Assembly (NCBI GenBank): GCA_964426135.1
Contig: CAYRPN010000163.1
Location: 1-11,288, forward strand
Source of the DNA: CAYRPN01 sp964426135
GTDB lineage: Bacteria; Planctomycetota; Phycisphaerae; Phycisphaerales; Phycisphaeraceae
Direction of reading: 5' to 3'
Length of the DNA: 11,288 nucleotides
The translations under genes and the position numbers were made by a program. The notes below the pieces were generated by a model. It did no database searches. It was not told where the DNA came from and was given only the letters and a program-made list of their open reading frames with translations. Positions 1 through 6,708 of the stretch are shown here, one piece after another (the stretch's first letter is position 1; each line of letters begins with the position of its first letter).

Positions 1-40
1 CCCGCCGAGACGCCCTCGGCGGGCAAGCCCGCCGGCTAAA
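1..40 (-). repeat. TTTAGC-ended three-arm hairpin, probably cut by the window edge
   Basis: Read on the minus strand this stretch is TTTAGC, then CGGCGGGC, TT, GCCCGCCG, a nine-base spacer and CGGCGGG. The middle arm (17-24) can pair with the arm at 27-34 over a two-base loop, or with the arm at 1-7 over nine bases, so two stems exclude each other. The same plan with different stem bases occurs at 2600-2637. It lies 66 bases downstream of the DUF1501 stop codon and could form a 3' structure in that transcript, but no T-run follows, so a classical terminator is not supported. The partner outer arm expected from the element at 2599-2667 would lie outside the window. Confidence 0.6.
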
Positions 41-105
41 TGGGGGGACCGCCAAATCGCGAAGTTATTTCGGGCCCGTTCCTAAACGTTGATGACATCG
101 CCGGC

Positions 106-1602
106 TCACGACGCCAGCACATCGCGCACGACCTTCGCGCCTTCCACGCCCGTCAATCGCTGATCCAGGCCCTGATACTTGAACGTGAGCCGTTCGTGGT
201 CGCATCCGAGCGTGTGCAGGATGGTGGCGTTGAGGTCGTTGATGTGGACGGGATTCTCGAGAATGTTGTAGGACCAGTCGTCGGTCTTGCCGTACTCGAA
301 GCCGCGCTTGGCGCCGCCGCCTGCGATCCAGGTGGTGAAGCATCGGCCGTGATGGTCGCGGCCGTGGTTGTCCTTGGAGAGAGCGCCCTGCGAATAGATC
401 GTGCGTCCGAACTCGCCGCCGCAAACCACGAGCGTGTCCTCGAACATGCCGCGCTGCTGGAGGTCGCGAATCAGGCCGGCACACGCCTGGTCGATGTCCT
501 TGCACTGGGCGCGGAGCTGGCCGGGCAGGCTGCCGTGCTGATCGAAGCCGCGGTGATAGAGCTGGATGAAGCGCACGCCGCGCTCAGCGAGTCGGCGGGC
601 CATGATGCAGTTGTAAGCGAAGCTGCCGGGCTTCTTGGCGTCGGGGCCGTAGAGCTTGAGCGTCTCTTCGCTTTCCTTCGACACGTCGGTCGCCTCGGGC
701 ACGGACATCTGCATGCGGAACGCCATTTCGTACTGGGCGATGCGGGCCTGCGTTTCGGCATCGCCGAACTTGTCGAACTCCTCTTCATTCAGCTTGCCCA
801 GCGCGTTGAGCATGTTGCGGCGCGTGTCGCGATCGACGCCTTCAGGATCGTTCAGATACAGCACCGGCGACGCTCCGCTGCGGAAGCGCACGCCCTGGTG
901 CTGCGACGGCAGGAATCCCGCGCCCCACAAGCGCGCGAAAAGTGCCTGCTGCGAGCCGGAGCCTTTGCTGATCATCACCACATACGCGGGCAGGTTTTCG
1001 TTCATCGAGCCTAAGCCGTAGCTGAGCCAGGATCCCATCGAGGGTTTGCCCACCGTCTGCGTGCCGGTGTTGATGTAGGTCATCGCCGGGTCGTGGTTGA
1101 TGGCCTCGGTGTTCATGCTCTTGATGAGGGTGATGTCATCGACGATGCCCGCGGTGTGCGGCAGGATGTCGGCATTGACCCACGTGCCGTGCTTGCCGAA
1201 CTGCTTCATCTCGAACATGGGCGCGACGCAGGGGAAGTTCTTCTGCCCGCTGGTCATGCCGGTGATGCGCTGACCGCCGCGCACCTCGGCGGGCAGTTCC
1301 TTGCCGTGGAACTCGCGCATCTTCGGGTGGTAGTCGAACATATCGATGTGCGACGGGCCATCGGAGAGGAAGAGATAAATGACGCGCTTGGCGGTGGGCT
1401 TGAAGTGCGGCAGATGGGGCAGCCCGCCGACGCCGGCGGTGAGCGCCTTGCCCGTGGGCAACACCGCGGGCTTGTCAGGCGTGGCGCCGAAGGCCTGCGG
1501 GTTCAGCAGCGATCCGAGGCCCGCGGCGCCGAGCATGCCGGCCGAGCGCGTGAGCAGGTAGCGGCGGGAGATGTTTTCGATGCGTTCTTGAATGGGGTTC
1601 AT
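106..1602 (-). CDS. DUF1501 family protein, Tat-exported
   Basis: This encodes 498 residues. The N-terminus has a twin-arginine signal (SRRYLL at 12-17) followed by a small hydrophobic Ala/Gly/Leu stretch ending near AFGA (37-40), so export in folded form by Tat is expected. Family landmarks are the LFLSDGPSHIDMFDYHPK region (77-94), LYHRGFDQHG (348-357), CGGEFGRT (394-401) and GRDHHGR (414-420); their Asp and His residues resemble metal ligands of the alkaline phosphatase/sulfatase fold, to which DUF1501 is distantly related. The substrate is unknown. DUF1501 genes usually sit beside PSD1 cytochrome-like genes, as here. The ATG at 1602 places the Tat motif at the usual distance; upstream in-frame starts at 1623 and 1632 are possible, while the one at 1695 would translate the repeat at 1634-1700 and is rejected. 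It is last of three same-strand genes, 94 bases after its neighbour. The family call is firm and the biochemical role is not. Confidence 0.93.
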   Translation of the reverse strand: MNPIQERIENISRRYLLTRSAGMLGAAGLGSLLNPQAFGATPDKPAVLPTGKALTAGVGGLPHLPHFKPTAKRVIYLFLSDGPSHIDMFDYHPKMREFHGKELPAEVRGGQRITGMTSGQKNFPCVAPMFEMKQFGKHGTWVNADILPHTAGIVDDITLIKSMNTEAINHDPAMTYINTGTQTVGKPSMGSWLSYGLGSMNENLPAYVVMISKGSGSQQALFARLWGAGFLPSQHQGVRFRSGASPVLYLNDPEGVDRDTRRNMLNALGKLNEEEFDKFGDAETQARIAQYEMAFRMQMSVPEATDVSKESEETLKLYGPDAKKPGSFAYNCIMARRLAERGVRFIQLYHRGFDQHGSLPGQLRAQCKDIDQACAGLIRDLQQRGMFEDTLVVCGGEFGRTIYSQGALSKDNHGRDHHGRCFTTWIAGGGAKRGFEYGKTDDWSYNILENPVHINDLNATILHTLGCDHERLTFKYQGLDQRLTGVEGAKVVRDVLAS

Positions 1603-1633
1603 GGTGATTTCCGATTTCGTCATCGCTTTCATC

Positions 1634-1700
1634 GTAGGGCAGGCATTGCCCACCGCGATGGAACTTGTGCGTGTTTCGTGGTGAGCGATGCCCACCCTAC
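1634..1700. repeat. GTAGGG-ended inverted repeat between two operon genes
   Basis: Two 21-base arms (1634-1654 and 1680-1700) are inverted copies with 17 of 21 positions matching, separated by 25 bases. Both begin GTAGGG from the outside and contain a GGCAT(T/C)G core ending in CACC. The element fills most of the gap between the DUF1501 gene and its upstream neighbour. Its outer end overlaps that neighbour's stop codon (TAG, 1697-1699), so the repeat itself ends that reading frame. A transcript of this operon could fold it into a hairpin ahead of the DUF1501 start. Confidence 0.75.
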
Positions 1701-2578
1701 TTTTTCTTCGGCGTCCCTTCCTTGATCGCCGCGTCGATTTCCTTCTGTGCGGCGGCCATTGCCTTGCTGAGGTTGTCGAGCATGCCGGTCTCCGCGGCGG
1801 CGAAGACGGCGTCGAGGTTGGCGAGCGGTTGTTTCAGCTTCTCCTGAAACGTCGTGAGCTCTTCGCCCTTGAGCGTGGCGAGCATTTCGCGTGCCCCGTG
1901 CAGGCCGCGGCCGGCGTAGTAGCCCGAGTCCTTGACGCCGCCGTAGAACGGCTGCCGCGCTAAGGTGTGAGCGAGCGCGAAGCGAAGACGCAGGAACCGC
2001 AGGCCGTAGCCTTCGGGGCTTCCCTTGCCCAGCGGCGTCGCCATCGCCAGGATCGCGACGGTGATCTTGTCGCCGGGTTTGCACGGCAGCGGCGCGTTGC
2101 TCATCCACGCGGTCGAGGGCTGGTTGCTGGTGGACACGACGAAGTCCTTGGCCGTGGCGCGTTGCACGCCGCTGGCCATCGTGGTGCCCGCGGGCTTGCC
2201 GTTGATGTACGTGTAAATCTCCCACGCGCCCAGCGCGTTGCTCTCCACGCCGAGGTTGTAGCCGCCCTTGGGAATGGCGAACTTGCCGATCTTTTCAGGC
2301 ACCGTGAAGCTGACGCGGTACCAGCCGGCGGCCGCGGGCTTGTCCTTGCCGAAGACTTCATACGGATCCTTCAGCACGGTCATCTTCGATTCATCAGCGT
2401 TCAGTTCGTGCAGCGAAGGCGTGAGCCCTTCGCGGAACTTCACGTCTCTGGCAATGTCGATCGAGTCGAGTTCGACGAGGCGGTTGATCAGTGCGGTGAC
2501 ATCGGTGGCGGTCTGGGCGCGGGCCGGAGGCGGCAGCATGACCACCGTCGCCAACAGCAAAAACGAAAGCATTCTCAT
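1697..2578 (-). CDS. Secreted protein of unknown function, beta-sandwich-like core
   Basis: This encodes 293 residues that I cannot assign to a named family. Residues 1-21 form a Sec-type signal peptide (MRML, a hydrophobic Leu/Val/Met stretch, then PPPARA before Gln22). The middle (about 85-180) has alternating beta-type segments, including GWYRVSFTVPEKIGKFAIP (85-103) and WEIYTYINGKPAG (119-131). The INGKPAG turn resembles galactose-binding-like beta-sandwich domains, so a carbohydrate- or surface-binding role is possible but inferred. The C-terminal part (about 225-293) is probably helical and ends in a Lys-rich tail. The ATG at 2578 follows a GGAAG ribosome-binding match about 10 bases upstream; a second ATG lies two codons inside at 2572. 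The stop is the TAG contributed by the repeat at 1634-1700. It lies between PSD1 and DUF1501 genes on the same strand, so it is probably co-expressed with them. Confidence 0.82.
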   Translation of the reverse strand: MRMLSFLLLATVVMLPPPARAQTATDVTALINRLVELDSIDIARDVKFREGLTPSLHELNADESKMTVLKDPYEVFGKDKPAAAGWYRVSFTVPEKIGKFAIPKGGYNLGVESNALGAWEIYTYINGKPAGTTMASGVQRATAKDFVVSTSNQPSTAWMSNAPLPCKPGDKITVAILAMATPLGKGSPEGYGLRFLRLRFALAHTLARQPFYGGVKDSGYYAGRGLHGAREMLATLKGEELTTFQEKLKQPLANLDAVFAAAETGMLDNLSKAMAAAQKEIDAAIKEGTPKKK

Positions 2579-2598
2579 GATGGCGTCTTCCAGTGAAT

Positions 2599-2667
2599 GT
2601 TTAGCGACGGGGCTTGCCCCGCTTGGCATGGCGGGGCGGTGGAACGGGGCACGCCCCGTCGCTAAAC
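2599..2667. repeat. TTTAGC-ended inverted repeat with nested hairpins
   Basis: The outer 15 bases (GTTTAGCGACGGGGC at 2599-2613) are repeated exactly in inverse at 2653-2667. Allowing two mismatches, the match runs inward to about 2624 and 2642. Inside, GCCCCGC (2616-2622) pairs perfectly with GCGGGGC (2631-2637), and GGGGC (2609-2613) can instead pair with GCCCC over a TT loop. The order of parts matches the element at 1-40, with changes on both sides of the stems. It occupies most of the 110-base gap between the PSD1 gene and the secreted-protein gene, and would be transcribed within the operon. Confidence 0.85.
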
Positions 2668-2688
2668 GGGTGCATGGTCGACCAGCGC

Positions 2689-5600
2689 TCAATACTTCGT
2701 CAGCGTCGCGTCCATGTTCAGGATCGTCGTCGCCACCATCGTCCACGCGGCGTGCTCGGCGGGGTCGAGCTTGTCGTCGCGCGGCGATTCGCCGACCGCG
2801 ATCACCTTCTTCGCTCTGTCCGGCGCGGCCTTGTATTTCGCCAGTTCCGATTCATACAACGCCGTCAGCGTCGCCAGCGCGGCTGCACTCGGCTTGCGTG
2901 AAACCGCCAGGCGATAGGCGAAGGTGATGCGATCGGCGGGCGTCGCGCCGCCTTCCTTGATCATGCGCTGCGCCAGCACGCGGGCCGTTTCAAAGAACTG
3001 GATGTCGTTCATCGTGTACAGCGCCTGCAGAGGCGTGTTGGTGATCGGCCGCTGCACCACGCACTTCTCGCGGGTCGGAGCATCGAAGAGCAGCATGCCC
3101 GGATGCGGCGACGAACGCTTCCAGAAGATGTACATGCTCTTGCGGAAGAGCGATTCGCCCTTGTCCTGCACGAACTGCTCGCCGGTGAGAGAGACTTCCA
3201 CCCACAGCGTCTGCGGCTGGTACGGCTTCGTGCTCGGCCCGCCGATCTTGTCCACGAGCAGACCGCTGACGGAGAGCGCTGCGTCGCGGATGAAATCGCC
3301 CTGCAACCGGAACCGCGGCCCGCGCGAGAGCAGCACGTTCGTCGGATCCTTCTGCCGATGCTCCGGCAGCGTGCGCGACGACTGGCGATAGGTCGCGCTC
3401 ATGAGCATCTGCTTGATGGCGCGCTTCTGGTCCCAGGGAGAAGAGATTTGGGATTTCGGACTTCGGATTTCGGATTTGTCCGCACCCTCCGTGCTTTCCC
3501 CTAGGCCCTTGGCCCTAGGCCCTAGGCCCTCTCCGTGCCCCATGAAATCCATCGCCAGCCAGTCGAGTAGTTCCGGATGGCTCGGCCAGTTGCCTTGCCC
3601 GCCGAAGTCCATGACGGTGTCGACGATGCCGCGGTTGAAGAGCATGGCCCACAGGCGATTCACGGTCACGCGAGCGGTCAGCGGATGCTGCGGCGACACC
3701 AGCCACTGCGCCATGCCCAGGCGGTTGGCCGGGGCGCCTTCGGGAAGGCGCGGGAACACACTGGGCACGTCGGGCTTGATCTCGGCGCTCTTGTCCGGCG
3801 ACGCGTAGTGGCCGCGCATCAATAAATACGTGGCTCGCTTGGTGTCGGCCATGACCATGCTGGTGATGGTGCTCTTTTTCAGGCCTTCGATTTCCGCGCT
3901 GAGCTTGTTCTTCGCCCCGGCGAGCTTGGGATATTCCTTGTCCACGCTCGACAGGTAGTGGGCCTTGAGCGCTTCGACCTGTTGCGGCGTGCGCTTGTCG
4001 GCGGCGGTGAGCAGCAGCGGCGAGAGCGAGTCGGAGCCGGCGATCGCGCCGACCTCGGCGCCCGACAACGATCGGCCAAAGATGCGCACATCGTCGATGA
4101 GTCCGTTGAACGGAGCGCCCGGATTACGCCGGCCCACGTGCAGCGGCGCCTTGTTCTTGACGAAGCCCTTGAGCCCGTCCTGTTCGACGGTCCATTCCTG
4201 CTCCTTGCCGTCGAAATAAATCTTGATGCCCGCCGCCTTCGCGGAGCCGTCGTAGGTGGCAAAGACGTGCGTCCAGTCCTTCGCCTTCACCTGCGTCTTG
4301 GTCGTGACCTTGATCGCATCGCCGGGCCAGGCCGCGATGATGTGGACGGAGACCTGCCCGTTGCCGACGAGCAGGTCCCAGCCGCGGTGGGCGTCGGGAT
4401 CATCCATCTTGGCGAGGATGGTGCCGTTGCCGGCATCGTCGGGCTTGATCCAACCGCCCAAGCTAAAGGTGTCGCCGCGATCAAAATCCGCCTGCTGACC
4501 AAAGTCCACGTAGGTGTTGCCGTTGGCGCGGAAGGCTGAGCCGACCTTGCCCGCCTCAAACTTCGCCTTGCCCTTGATCGCGCCTTTGCGCTCGGGCTTG
4601 ATCGCGTCGGCGAGCTGGTTGCCTTTCACTTCATCGAGCGTGAAATGGAAAAGCATGTCGGCGGGCGCAGGCGATTTGCCGCCGGCCTGGGCCTTGCTGG
4701 CGGCTTCGGCGACCCACTTGGCGAAGGCGGGCTCGATGGTGTTTTTGTGGGCCTCGAGGTTCTTTTCGAGGTCCGCGAGTTGGCTCTGAAGAGCCGACGC
4801 CTGAGATTCCTTCACGGGGTCGGGCACGTTCACGATCGGGGCAGAGTTGCCGCCGCGGGTCTGCATGCCGTTGTCGGCGCTGACGTTGAAGAAGGCGTAA
4901 AACGCGTAGTACTCTTTCTGCGTGATCGGGTCGTACTTGTGATCGTGGCACTGGGCGCATTCCATCGACGCGCCCATCCACACATTGGCCGTGGTCTTGA
5001 CGCGGTCCACGGCATACTCGACGCGGTATTCCTCGTCGATCGCGCCGCCTTCGTCGGTGGTGCCGTTGTTGCGGTTGAACCCCGAGGCGATCTGGCGAGC
5101 GATGGTCGTGGTGGGAAGCCAGTGCGATTTCGGATTGCGGATTTCGGATTGCGGATTTGAAATCGCAGTTTTGAGATTCGTTCCGTCCGCCCCCTGGCCC
5201 TTGGCCCCTGGCCCTTGGCCCTTCGTCCCTTCGTCCCTTCGTCCCTTTGTCCCTTCCCCCTGGCCCTTCTCTTCCCCCACCAGATCACCCGCGAGCTGCT
5301 CGACCGTGAACTGATCGAACGGCATGTTGTCGTTGTACGCCTTGATGACCCAGTCGCGCCAGGGCCACATGAAGCGCGGGCCGTCGGCGTGGAAAACGCT
5401 GGAGTCGCCGTAGCGCGCCGCATCCATCCACGCCAGCGTCATGCGCTCGCCGTACGCCGGCTTGGCGAGGTAGTAATCGACCACGCCCTCGTACCAGTTG
5501 GCGGTCGTGTCCGCGGCGAAGCGATCCAGTTCCGCCAGCGTCGGCGGCAGGCCGGTGACATCGAACGACACGCGCCGAACCAGCGTTTCCCGGTCGGCTT

Positions 5601-6126
5601 CAGGTGAAAGCGTCAGGCCTTCCTTTTCCAATCGCGCGATGATGAAGGCATCGATCGAGTTCCTCACCGCCGCCTTGTTCGCCGCGGAAACGTCGGGCAC
5701 CGCGACCGGCGCGGGGGCGATGAACGCCCAGTGGCCTTCCCACTTGGCGCCCTGCTCGATCCATTTTTTCAAGAGCGCGACCTGCCGGGGCGTCAGCGTC
5801 TTCTTCGCCGAGGGCGGCGGCATTACCTCGTCCTTCTCCTTCGACGTGATGCGCTTCCACACCTCGCTGCCCGCCAGATCACCGGGCTTGATCGCGAAAA
5901 CGTCGTCGTGCTTCGCCTTGGCGTCGGCCTCCACGTCGAGGCGCAGATCGCCCTTGCGATGCTTGGCGTCGGGGCCGTGGCAGGCCACGCAGTTGTCCGA
6001 CAGGATCGGGCGGATGTCGCGGTTAAACCGCACGACATCGGGCAGCGGCTCCTCCGCAAAAGCCGGGCAGGCGAAGAATGCCGCGCTTGCCGCGGCCAGG
6101 GTCAGGGTTCGAAGTTTGGCGCTCAT
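2689..6126 (-). CDS. PSCyt1-DUF1549-LamG-DUF1553 (PSD1) cytochrome-like protein with two repeat-encoded insertions
   Basis: This encodes 1145 residues. A Sec signal peptide (1 to about 24, ending PAFA) is followed by a planctomycete-type cytochrome c domain (PSCyt1) with NCVACHG (45-51) and VMPPPSAKKTLTPRQ (101-115). The DUF1549 (PSCyt2) region covers about 155-420 and carries a second haem-type motif, CAQCHDHKYDP (390-400). Next come a coiled-coil-like helix (about 438-475), a LamG-like concanavalin domain (about 490-695) and DUF1553 (about 795-1140), ending in the usual WTMVATTILNMDATLTK. This order is known for the family; the role is thought to be periplasmic haem and carbohydrate binding, with the reaction unknown. 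Two in-frame low-complexity insertions stand out: residues 284-335 inside DUF1549, just after QLAGDLV, and 866-897 inside DUF1553, just before the helix leading to SATYRQSS. Both are made of short tandem DNA repeats. The ATG at 6126 is chosen because it gives a clean signal peptide; the in-frame start at 6279 would translate intergenic repeat. No clear Shine-Dalgarno match precedes it. Confidence 0.93.
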   Translation of the reverse strand: MSAKLRTLTLAAASAAFFACPAFAEEPLPDVVRFNRDIRPILSDNCVACHGPDAKHRKGDLRLDVEADAKAKHDDVFAIKPGDLAGSEVWKRITSKEKDEVMPPPSAKKTLTPRQVALLKKWIEQGAKWEGHWAFIAPAPVAVPDVSAANKAAVRNSIDAFIIARLEKEGLTLSPEADRETLVRRVSFDVTGLPPTLAELDRFAADTTANWYEGVVDYYLAKPAYGERMTLAWMDAARYGDSSVFHADGPRFMWPWRDWVIKAYNDNMPFDQFTVEQLAGDLVGEEKGQGEGTKGRRDEGTKGQGPGAKGQGADGTNLKTAISNPQSEIRNPKSHWLPTTTIARQIASGFNRNNGTTDEGGAIDEEYRVEYAVDRVKTTANVWMGASMECAQCHDHKYDPITQKEYYAFYAFFNVSADNGMQTRGGNSAPIVNVPDPVKESQASALQSQLADLEKNLEAHKNTIEPAFAKWVAEAASKAQAGGKSPAPADMLFHFTLDEVKGNQLADAIKPERKGAIKGKAKFEAGKVGSAFRANGNTYVDFGQQADFDRGDTFSLGGWIKPDDAGNGTILAKMDDPDAHRGWDLLVGNGQVSVHIIAAWPGDAIKVTTKTQVKAKDWTHVFATYDGSAKAAGIKIYFDGKEQEWTVEQDGLKGFVKNKAPLHVGRRNPGAPFNGLIDDVRIFGRSLSGAEVGAIAGSDSLSPLLLTAADKRTPQQVEALKAHYLSSVDKEYPKLAGAKNKLSAEIEGLKKSTITSMVMADTKRATYLLMRGHYASPDKSAEIKPDVPSVFPRLPEGAPANRLGMAQWLVSPQHPLTARVTVNRLWAMLFNRGIVDTVMDFGGQGNWPSHPELLDWLAMDFMGHGEGLGPRAKGLGESTEGADKSEIRSPKSQISSPWDQKRAIKQMLMSATYRQSSRTLPEHRQKDPTNVLLSRGPRFRLQGDFIRDAALSVSGLLVDKIGGPSTKPYQPQTLWVEVSLTGEQFVQDKGESLFRKSMYIFWKRSSPHPGMLLFDAPTREKCVVQRPITNTPLQALYTMNDIQFFETARVLAQRMIKEGGATPADRITFAYRLAVSRKPSAAALATLTALYESELAKYKAAPDRAKKVIAVGESPRDDKLDPAEHAAWTMVATTILNMDATLTKY
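3436..3531. repeat. Composite 7-base tandem array inside the PSD1 gene (DUF1553 part)
   Basis: Five heptamers of GATTTCG type (3445-3479: GATTTGG, GATTTCG, GACTTCG, GATTTCG, GATTTGT) are followed by a short spacer and heptamers of CCCTAGG/CCCTTGG type (3499-3505, 3506-3512, 3513-3519, 3520-3526, then a broken unit from 3527). The interrupted block is 96 bases, or 32 codons, and encodes residues 866-897, including KSEIRSPKSQI. It falls between MDFMGHG and WDQKRAIKQMLMSATYR, where family members normally run straight on. The reading frame stays open. Confidence 0.88.
5122..5277. repeat. Composite 7/8-base tandem array inside the PSD1 gene (DUF1549 part)
   Basis: Alternating GATTTCG and GATTGCG heptamers (5126-5159) are followed by a spacer and then by CCCTTGG-type heptamers (about 5192-5218), CCCTTCGT octamers (5219-5250) and more CCCT-type units up to about 5270. 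The block is 156 bases, or 52 codons, and encodes residues 284-335, with words such as GTKGRRDEGTKGQG and NPQSEIRNPKS. It splits the family motif in which QLAGDL is normally followed within a few residues by the PT...QIASGFNRN segment. The two array types are in the same order and orientation as in the block at 3436-3531. Confidence 0.9.
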
Positions 6127-6235
6127 GGAAATTGCAAATCCCAGGGGTGAATCGTCGGCAACGACTATTGTAAGTCGGTGGTGCGCGGTTATGGCTGACG
6201 GGGCGATTGTGAAACCGTGGCGGTGTTCCAAGACG

Positions 6236-6462
6236 GAACCACAGAGACACGAAGGCACAAAGGTCAGGAAGAGAATCACAAGATGGACTTTTGACGAACC
6301 GAGCTTTCATCAATACGAGTATCAATTAGGAAAGCAGGAAAGCAGGAAAAGAGCCGAGAAACGCTGCATTTGGATTCCCGCCTTCGCGCTTTCCTGATTC
6401 GAACCATCGAGCGATTCAAATCATCTTTGTGTCCTTCGTGCCTTTGTGTCCTTTTATGGTTC
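6236..6462. repeat. Long imperfect palindrome built of about 8-base words
   Basis: The outer left arm (6236-6263, GAACCACAGAGACACGAAGG onward) is answered in inverse by CTTTGTG-TCCTTCGTG-CCTTTGTG words ending in TGGTTC at 6462. GACAC(G/A)AAGGCAC(A/G)AAGG matches at 16 of 18 positions. An inner left arm has AGGAAAGC twice and AGGAAAAG once (6328-6351) after ATCAATT; its inverse is CTTTCCTGATTCGA around 6389-6402, with decayed units at 6373-6388. The words between also match loosely (CACAAGATG against CATCTTTGTG). No encoded protein is supported in it. Confidence 0.7.
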
Positions 6463-6550
6463 ACTCCGGCTTGTCGGTTCTCTCCGTGTCCGTCTCTGTC
6501 TCTTCCGTTCTCAGTGTTCTCGGTGTCTCGGTGGTCAATCTCCGTTCTGT
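6463..6550 (+). repeat. Degenerate CTCCGTGTC-type short-word array
   Basis: After the palindrome the sequence continues as a pyrimidine-rich run of related words such as TCTCCGTGTCCGTC, TCTGTCTCTTCCG, TCTCAGTG, TTCTCGGTG and TCTCGGTGG, with spacing of about 8-10 bases. The periodicity is irregular, so this may be an old decayed array or an extension of the neighbouring palindrome. It does not resemble the coding sequence on either side. Confidence 0.45.
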
Positions 6551-6598
6551 TCGCTGCGAAACAGCGCACCGCCATTCACCTAAGCCGGCCAAGCCGGA

Positions 6599-6633
6599 AG
6601 GGCCAAGGGTAGAGGGCCAAGGGCAGAGGGATA
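6599..6633 (-). repeat. Intergenic heptamer array of the CCCTTGG family
   Basis: There are five consecutive heptamers: AGGGCCA, AGGGTAG, AGGGCCA, AGGGCAG and AGGGATA. Read on the minus strand they are of the same TGGCCCT/CTACCCT word family that makes up half of each insertion in the PSD1 gene. Here the array stands alone, without the GATTTCG-type partner, and one unit contains a TAG, which would not be tolerated in every coding frame. Confidence 0.75.
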
Positions 6634-6708
6634 AGAACTTCAATGCGCCGCGCGTAGAAGTTGCAGGATCAGAATCTATCCACCATCCCGCCGGCCTATC
6701 ATGACTGC

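Larger units (their letters stand above)
6127..6708. other. Divergent intergenic gap, largely repeats
   Basis: This 582-base gap separates the leftward operon from the rightward genes, so both need promoters here. Bases 6127-6235 hold no repeat I recognise; a TACAAT at 6167-6172 (read leftward) could be a -10 box for the PSD1 gene but lacks a convincing -35 partner. From 6236 to 6633 the gap is mainly short-word repeats, listed separately. Bases 6634-6708 show nothing clear beyond possible start codons. No further coding region is supported. Confidence 0.6.

Noticed and set aside
1..40. Terminator for the leftward operon
   Set aside because: Strong stems are present but no T-run follows on the minus strand within view, and the sequence matches a dispersed repeat family.
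40..1014. Open plus-strand frame opposite the DUF1501 gene
   Set aside because: Its Ala/Glu/Val-rich translation lacks motifs, and the opposite strand encodes a clear DUF1501 protein.
5126..5270. CRISPR-like array
   Set aside because: Units are 7-8 bases with no unique spacers between them, and no cas gene is present.
3436..5277. Insertions in the PSD1 gene as frameshift or sequencing errors
   Set aside because: Both blocks are exact multiples of three, the frame is open before, through and after, and conserved domain sequence resumes on both sides.
6167..6172. TACAAT as a -10 box for the PSD1 operon
   Set aside because: It is suitably placed about 40 bases before the ATG, but no -35-like sequence is found at the right spacing, so it is not listed as a promoter.
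6127..6279. N-terminal extension of the PSD1 protein
   Set aside because: Its first residues would translate the GACACGAAGG repeat; the signal peptide starts at 6126.
6291..6319. TTGACG with TACGAG 17 bases on as a promoter for the small membrane protein
   Set aside because: The -10 match is poor, it lies within the octamer palindrome and it is about 390 bases from the start codon.
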